Below the pieces are notes generated by a model. The model worked only from the letters and a program-made list of their open reading frames with translations, made no database searches and was not told the DNA's origin. This document shows positions 60,958 through 64,000 of a stretch of DNA of 64,000 nucleotides, one piece after another (positions within the stretch are counted from its first letter, which is position 1; the number at the start of each line of letters is the position of its first letter). The stretch comes from Salinimicrobium sp963709775 (GTDB lineage: Bacteria > Bacteroidota > Bacteroidia > Flavobacteriales > Flavobacteriaceae), in NCBI GenBank assembly GCA_963709775.1, contig CAVPXS010000018.1:186001-250000 (forward strand), read 5' to 3'. A program made the translations under genes and the position numbers.

Positions 60958-62010
60958 CTATTTTCCACCTCTTCCACGGCTGGACCTGCTGGAAGATGAA
61001 CCGCTACCCGAAGACGAAGATCTCGTATTCGATGATGAGGATCTATAGGAACTATTGTTGCTCCTTGAAGAACGACTCGATCTTGCTTCCGGTCTCGAGT
61101 TTGAAGATGAATTGCTCCTTACAGCAGGTGACGATCTTCTTTGAGAAGAACTTCTGTAGGTATCATTTGTTCTTGTCGAAGAGGACCTAACCCTGGTTGA
61201 GCGGGTTTGATAGGTTCTATTATCATTAACCCTTGTTCCTGCAGCTCTAACATTTCTGGTGTTTGAATATCCCTGTATTCTGGAAATTCTACTTTCAGAA
61301 TTAGCTTGTGTGTCGCGATAACTGTTTGAATAGCTGTCTCTGCGACCAGTACTATATGCTACGTCACGTTTGTTGTAATATGGATAATTGTTATAATATC
61401 CTCCGTAAGGATAGTAAGGGTAGAATCCGTGACCGTGACCGTAGCCGTAATAACCGCCCCAGCCAAATCCCCAGCCAATGCTGAATCTCCAGCCGCTGTA
61501 AGCATAGGGGTAACCGTAGCCATACCCGTAGTAGGGATATGATGGACCCCAGAAAGGATCATAAAATGATCCGTAATAAGGGTAACCGTACCCATAGCCG
61601 TAACCGTAATGGTAAGGATTGTAGTTGTTGTAGATATTTATTGCGATCTCATCTGGATCTGTTCCCCATGCAGCTCTGCCGGGTTCATATTCCATGCCCT
61701 CTGCTCCAAACATGTTTTCATCATACTGGCCAGAGGAATAGGATTCGACATCCGTAAAAATAGCTCCTTCTTGAGAAACAACTCCAAATTGCTCGGCTTT
61801 TTCTCCAAAGAGATTTTTATAATAAAGGGCGTCTTCATAAGATTCCTCGTAATCATTAGCAGTATAAGCCTCGCCGCTTTGTGAGGAACTGTAAATTCCA
61901 TCATTTTCATACCCGGCATACTGGTAAGAACTACAGGAAGCTAATAAAAACAGAGAGCCCAATGCAGGAAGCAGGCTTCTCACGTTTAAAAGCTTGTAGT
62001 ATCGTTTCAT
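60958..62010 (-). CDS. Tyr/Gly-rich lipoprotein with Ser/Arg tail
   Basis: 350 residues from the ATG at 62010 (MKRYYKLLN). The signal is LLPALGSLFLLASC with Cys26. An acidic region (about 27-125) contains DYEESYEDALYYKNLFGEKAEQFG. A Tyr/Gly/Pro low-complexity region follows (about 135-215; repeats of GYGY, YPYYG). The tail (about 220-350) is a Ser/Arg/Asn-rich disordered segment ending RSSRGRGGK. I recognise no catalytic domain. The composition suggests a surface or periplasmic structural lipoprotein. Position before the FadL-like gene suggests joint expression. An ATG at 62034 is less likely because it overlaps the -7 element. Confidence 0.75.
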   Translation of the reverse strand: MKRYYKLLNVRSLLPALGSLFLLASCSSYQYAGYENDGIYSSSQSGEAYTANDYEESYEDALYYKNLFGEKAEQFGVVSQEGAIFTDVESYSSGQYDENMFGAEGMEYEPGRAAWGTDPDEIAINIYNNYNPYHYGYGYGYGYPYYGSFYDPFWGPSYPYYGYGYGYPYAYSGWRFSIGWGFGWGGYYGYGHGHGFYPYYPYGGYYNNYPYYNKRDVAYSTGRRDSYSNSYRDTQANSESRISRIQGYSNTRNVRAAGTRVNDNRTYQTRSTRVRSSSTRTNDTYRSSSQRRSSPAVRSNSSSNSRPEARSSRSSRSNNSSYRSSSSNTRSSSSGSGSSSSRSSRGRGGK

Positions 62011-62026
62011 GGCGTTGAATTTATTA

Positions 62027-62055
62027 TTGAACAAAGATAAAAATAGTTAGTTTTG
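62027..62055 (+). promoter_or_regulatory. promoter of proS
   Basis: TTG at 62027-62029, an 18-base spacer, then TAGTTTTG at 62048-62055, a TAnnTTTG match. It lies 53 bases before the proS ATG. Confidence 0.6.
62032..62039 (-). promoter_or_regulatory. -7 element of the lipoprotein/FadL-like transcript
   Basis: TATCTTTG on the minus strand, 22 bases before the lipoprotein ATG at 62010. It overlaps the divergent proS promoter spacer, so the two transcripts may compete. Confidence 0.55.
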
Positions 62056-62107
62056 CACTAACTTTATTTCATTAACAAGGTGCAAGATTTGTGCCAAAAG
62101 ACTGGAG

Positions 62108-63586
62108 ATGGCAAAGAACCTCACTACAAGAAAAGAAGATTATTCGAAATGGTATAACGAACTGGTAGTAAAAGCCGATTTGGCTGAAAATTCGGCCGTT
62201 AGGGGCTGTATGGTGATAAAACCGTACGGTTATGCTATTTGGGAAAAAATGCAGGCGCAGCTTGATAAAATGTTTAAAGAGACCGGTCATCAAAATGCTT
62301 ATTTTCCGCTGTTTGTTCCTAAAAGTCTTTTTGAGGCTGAAGAAAAGAATGCTGAAGGTTTTGCAAAAGAATGTGCTATTGTCACTCACTACAGGCTAAA
62401 GACCGATCCGGACAATGCTGGTAAGTTAATAGTAGATCCTGAAGCTAAACTGGAGGAGGAGCTTGTTGTTCGGCCAACTTCTGAAGCAATTATCTGGAAC
62501 ACCTATAAAGGCTGGGTTCAGTCTTACAGGGATTTGCCTATCTTAATCAATCAATGGGCAAATGTGGTGCGCTGGGAGATGCGTACGCGCCTCTTTCTAC
62601 GTACTGCGGAATTTCTTTGGCAGGAAGGGCATACTGCCCATGCTACAAAAGCTGAGGCTATAGCCGAAACTGAGCAAATGAATAATGTCTATGCTGAGTT
62701 TGCCGAAAGTTTTATGGCAATGCCGGTGATTAAAGGGAGAAAGACCGAAAGTGAAAGATTCGCAGGTGCCGTAGATACATATTGTATTGAAGCCATGATG
62801 CAGGACGGTAAAGCTTTGCAGGCGGGAACTTCTCACTTTTTAGGCCAAAACTTTGCAAAGGCTTTCGATGTAAAATTCGCAAGTAAAGAAGGTAATCTTG
62901 AGCATGTATGGGCAACTTCCTGGGGTGTTTCTACCAGATTGATGGGAGCTCTTATTATGACGCACAGTGATGACAACGGACTCGTTTTGCCTCCAAATCT
63001 TGCACCTGTTCAAGTAGTGATAGTGCCAATTTATAAGGGAGAAGAGCAGTTGGATCAAATTTCTGAAGTAGCCAACAAACTTGCTTCCGATCTTAGGGCG
63101 CAAGGGATATCGGTTAAATATGACGATCGCGATACTCAAAAACCCGGCTGGAAATTTGCCCAGTACGAACTACAGGGGGTGCCGGTAAGGATAGCCATTG
63201 GTCCCAAAGATCTTGAGAAAGGTTCTGTGGAACTGGCAAGAAGAGATACATTGAAAAAAGAATTCATCGCTCAGGAGGATGTGGTGAGCAAAGTGAAAGG
63301 TTTGATGACTGAAATTCAGGAGAATCTGCATCAAAGAGCCAGAACCTTTAGAGATGAGCATATCACACCGGTAGAAGATTTTGAGGAATTCAAAAAGGTG
63401 CTTAAAGAAAAAGGCGGATTCATTTCTGCTCATTGGGATGGTACTGCCGAGACTGAAAATAGAATAAAAGAATTGACCAAAGCCACTATTCGCCTTATTC
63501 CGTTTGATGGAGAGAAGGAGGAGGGGACCTGTGTTTACACGGGGAAACCGTCTGTAGGGAGAGTTCTATTTGCGAAAGCTTATTAA
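62108..63586 (+). CDS. proS: prolyl-tRNA synthetase (archaeal/eukaryote-like type)
   Basis: 492 residues, class II. Motif 1 region KPYGYAIWEKMQAQLDKMFKETGHQNAYFPLFVP. LVVRPTSEAIIWNTYKGWVQSYRDLPILINQWANVVRWEMRTRLFLRTAEFLWQEGHTAH holds motif 2. The anticodon domain starts about 300 (LAPVQVVIVPIYKGEEQ), and the C-terminal extension is typical of the short type without the editing insertion found in Escherichia coli ProRS. It is preceded by a promoter and followed by two tRNA-Glu genes under their own promoter. Confidence 0.97.
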   Translation: MAKNLTTRKEDYSKWYNELVVKADLAENSAVRGCMVIKPYGYAIWEKMQAQLDKMFKETGHQNAYFPLFVPKSLFEAEEKNAEGFAKECAIVTHYRLKTDPDNAGKLIVDPEAKLEEELVVRPTSEAIIWNTYKGWVQSYRDLPILINQWANVVRWEMRTRLFLRTAEFLWQEGHTAHATKAEAIAETEQMNNVYAEFAESFMAMPVIKGRKTESERFAGAVDTYCIEAMMQDGKALQAGTSHFLGQNFAKAFDVKFASKEGNLEHVWATSWGVSTRLMGALIMTHSDDNGLVLPPNLAPVQVVIVPIYKGEEQLDQISEVANKLASDLRAQGISVKYDDRDTQKPGWKFAQYELQGVPVRIAIGPKDLEKGSVELARRDTLKKEFIAQEDVVSKVKGLMTEIQENLHQRARTFRDEHITPVEDFEEFKKVLKEKGGFISAHWDGTAETENRIKELTKATIRLIPFDGEKEEGTCVYTGKPSVGRVLFAKAY

Positions 63587-63609
63587 TTTTCAAAAAATTT
63601 TCCTGAACA

Positions 63610-63640
63610 TTTGCGGCATTGAAAAATAGTTGTATTTTTG
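63610..63640 (+). promoter_or_regulatory. promoter of the tRNA-Glu pair
   Basis: TTTG at 63610-63613, a 19-base spacer, then TATTTTTG at 63633-63640. This is the best full consensus in the window, equal to that of rpsL, placed 22 bases before the first tRNA. Confidence 0.82.
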
Positions 63641-63661
63641 CATCCGCATTTGAAAATAAAT

Positions 63662-63733
63662 GGTCCGTTCGTCTAGGGGTTAGGACGCCAGGTTTTCATC
63701 CTGGTAACAGGGGTTCGATTCCCCTACGGACTA
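63662..63733 (+). tRNA. tRNA-Glu (anticodon TTC), copy 1
   Basis: 72 bases with acceptor GGTCCGT / ACGGACT, D-arm CTAGGGGTTAGG, anticodon stem CCAGG / CCTGG around TTTTCAT (anticodon TTC), and T-loop GGTTCGATTCC. CCA is not encoded. The first acceptor pair is G-U. Confidence 0.97.
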
Positions 63734-63737
63734 CAAA

Positions 63738-63758
63738 GGTTTACAAGTCGTGTAAACC
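63738..63758 (+). repeat. hairpin between the two tRNA-Glu genes
   Basis: GGTTTACA / TGTAAACC around AGTCG, extended weakly by CAAA / TTTG. It has no T-tract and lies in the 45-base spacer, so a processing structure is more likely than a terminator. Confidence 0.55.
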
Positions 63759-63778
63759 AGCTTTGAAATAATAATAAT

Positions 63779-63850
63779 GGTCCGTTCGTCTAGGGGTTAG
63801 GACGCCAGGTTTTCATCCTGGTAACAGGGGTTCGATTCCCCTACGGACTA
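63779..63850 (+). tRNA. tRNA-Glu (anticodon TTC), copy 2
   Basis: Identical over all 72 bases to copy 1. No separate promoter is seen in the 45-base spacer, so both copies are probably processed from one transcript. Confidence 0.97.
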
Positions 63851-63880
63851 CTGAGAAAGAATTAATTTAATAACAGTGTA

Positions 63881-64000
63881 ATGGCAAATCATAAGTCATC
63901 GTTAAAGAGAATACGTAGCAACGAGACAAAGCGTCTTAGAAACCGCTACCAGCATAAAACTACAAGGAATGCCATCAAGAAGTTACGTGATGCAGAGAAA
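63881..64000 (+). CDS. rpsT: 30S ribosomal protein bS20, N-terminal part (cut by window edge)
   Basis: The first 40 residues are visible, MANHKSSLKRIRSNETKRLRNRY then HKTTRNAIKKLRDAEK, which is diagnostic for S20, a 16S rRNA-binding helical bundle. It lies 30 bases after the second tRNA-Glu, so it may be read through from the tRNA promoter. The C-terminus lies beyond the window. Confidence 0.95.
   Translation, partial: MANHKSSLKRIRSNETKRLRNRYQHKTTRNAIKKLRDAEK

Noticed and set aside
1..64000. CRISPR array, prophage, insertion sequence or defence island
   Set aside because: No regularly spaced direct repeats, integrase, transposase, phage structural gene or known defence gene was recognised on either strand.

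Overview
The window comes from the chromosome of a member of the Bacteroidota, most likely a marine Flavobacteriaceae. Four observations support this: SusC/SusD-type and DUF4249-linked TonB receptors, repeated promoters with a TAnnTTTG -7 element, A-rich start regions with no convincing Shine-Dalgarno sequence, and the order rpsL-rpsG-fusA-rpsJ ... rpoA-rplQ-carA-eno-gltA. Moderate GC and the protein sequences fit the Gramella/Salegentibacter/Salinimicrobium neighbourhood, but the genus cannot be fixed from the sequence alone.

Layout. (1) 1-8.7 kb, minus strand: two outer-membrane uptake loci. One has a hypothetical secreted protein, an STN-containing TonB receptor and a DUF4249 lipoprotein. 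The other is a SusC/SusD pair. (2) 9.1-26.3 kb, plus strand: a nearly uninterrupted ribosomal protein supercluster of 31 genes (str, S10, spc and alpha operons with fusA, secY, infA and rpoA). Structured RNA leaders are likely before rplC, rpsH, rpsD and rplQ. (3) 26.4-38.3 kb, plus strand: carA, eno, gltA, a guanidine-hydrolase pair (DDAH-like and CtlX), argS, ffh, an S23-type four-helix-bundle gene inserted between inverted repeats, and folD. (4) 38.3-45.8 kb, minus strand: YkvA-like, AI-2E-type permease, VOC protein, a small Rho-N/SAP-like protein, RluF, a lipoprotein, a HerA-like ATPase, an LD-carboxypeptidase and a PBP4-type DD-carboxypeptidase. (5) 46-55 kb: queE, DUF2911, gyrB, a heavily frame-broken DUF6588-like gene, mdh and secDF. 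(6) 55.4-62 kb, minus strand: DUF192, lgt, yidD, cysS and folE, then a FadL-like porin and a Tyr/Gly-rich lipoprotein. (7) 62-64 kb, plus strand: proS, two identical tRNA-Glu genes and the start of rpsT.

How the genes work together. Most are core information-processing genes: translation, SRP/Sec export with SecY, Ffh, SecDF and YidD, lipoprotein maturation by Lgt, and aminoacylation by ArgS, CysS and ProS. Central metabolism is represented by enolase, citrate synthase and malate dehydrogenase. The accessory content is outer-membrane nutrient uptake and cell-wall trimming.

Two structural themes stand out. First, at least nine genes carry reading-frame breaks, including the essential ffh. Most look like single-base indels and are more likely sequence errors than biology. 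The DUF6588-like gene, with about eight breaks in 1 kb, is a distinct case. Second, a dispersed palindrome with core CAAAAATG-N-CATTTTTG recurs between genes. I found no CRISPR array, prophage, insertion sequence or recognisable defence system. The best candidates for undescribed biology are the attenuator-like rpsJ-rplC leader, the palindrome family, and the S23 gene framed by TAGTNNGCAGTY repeats.
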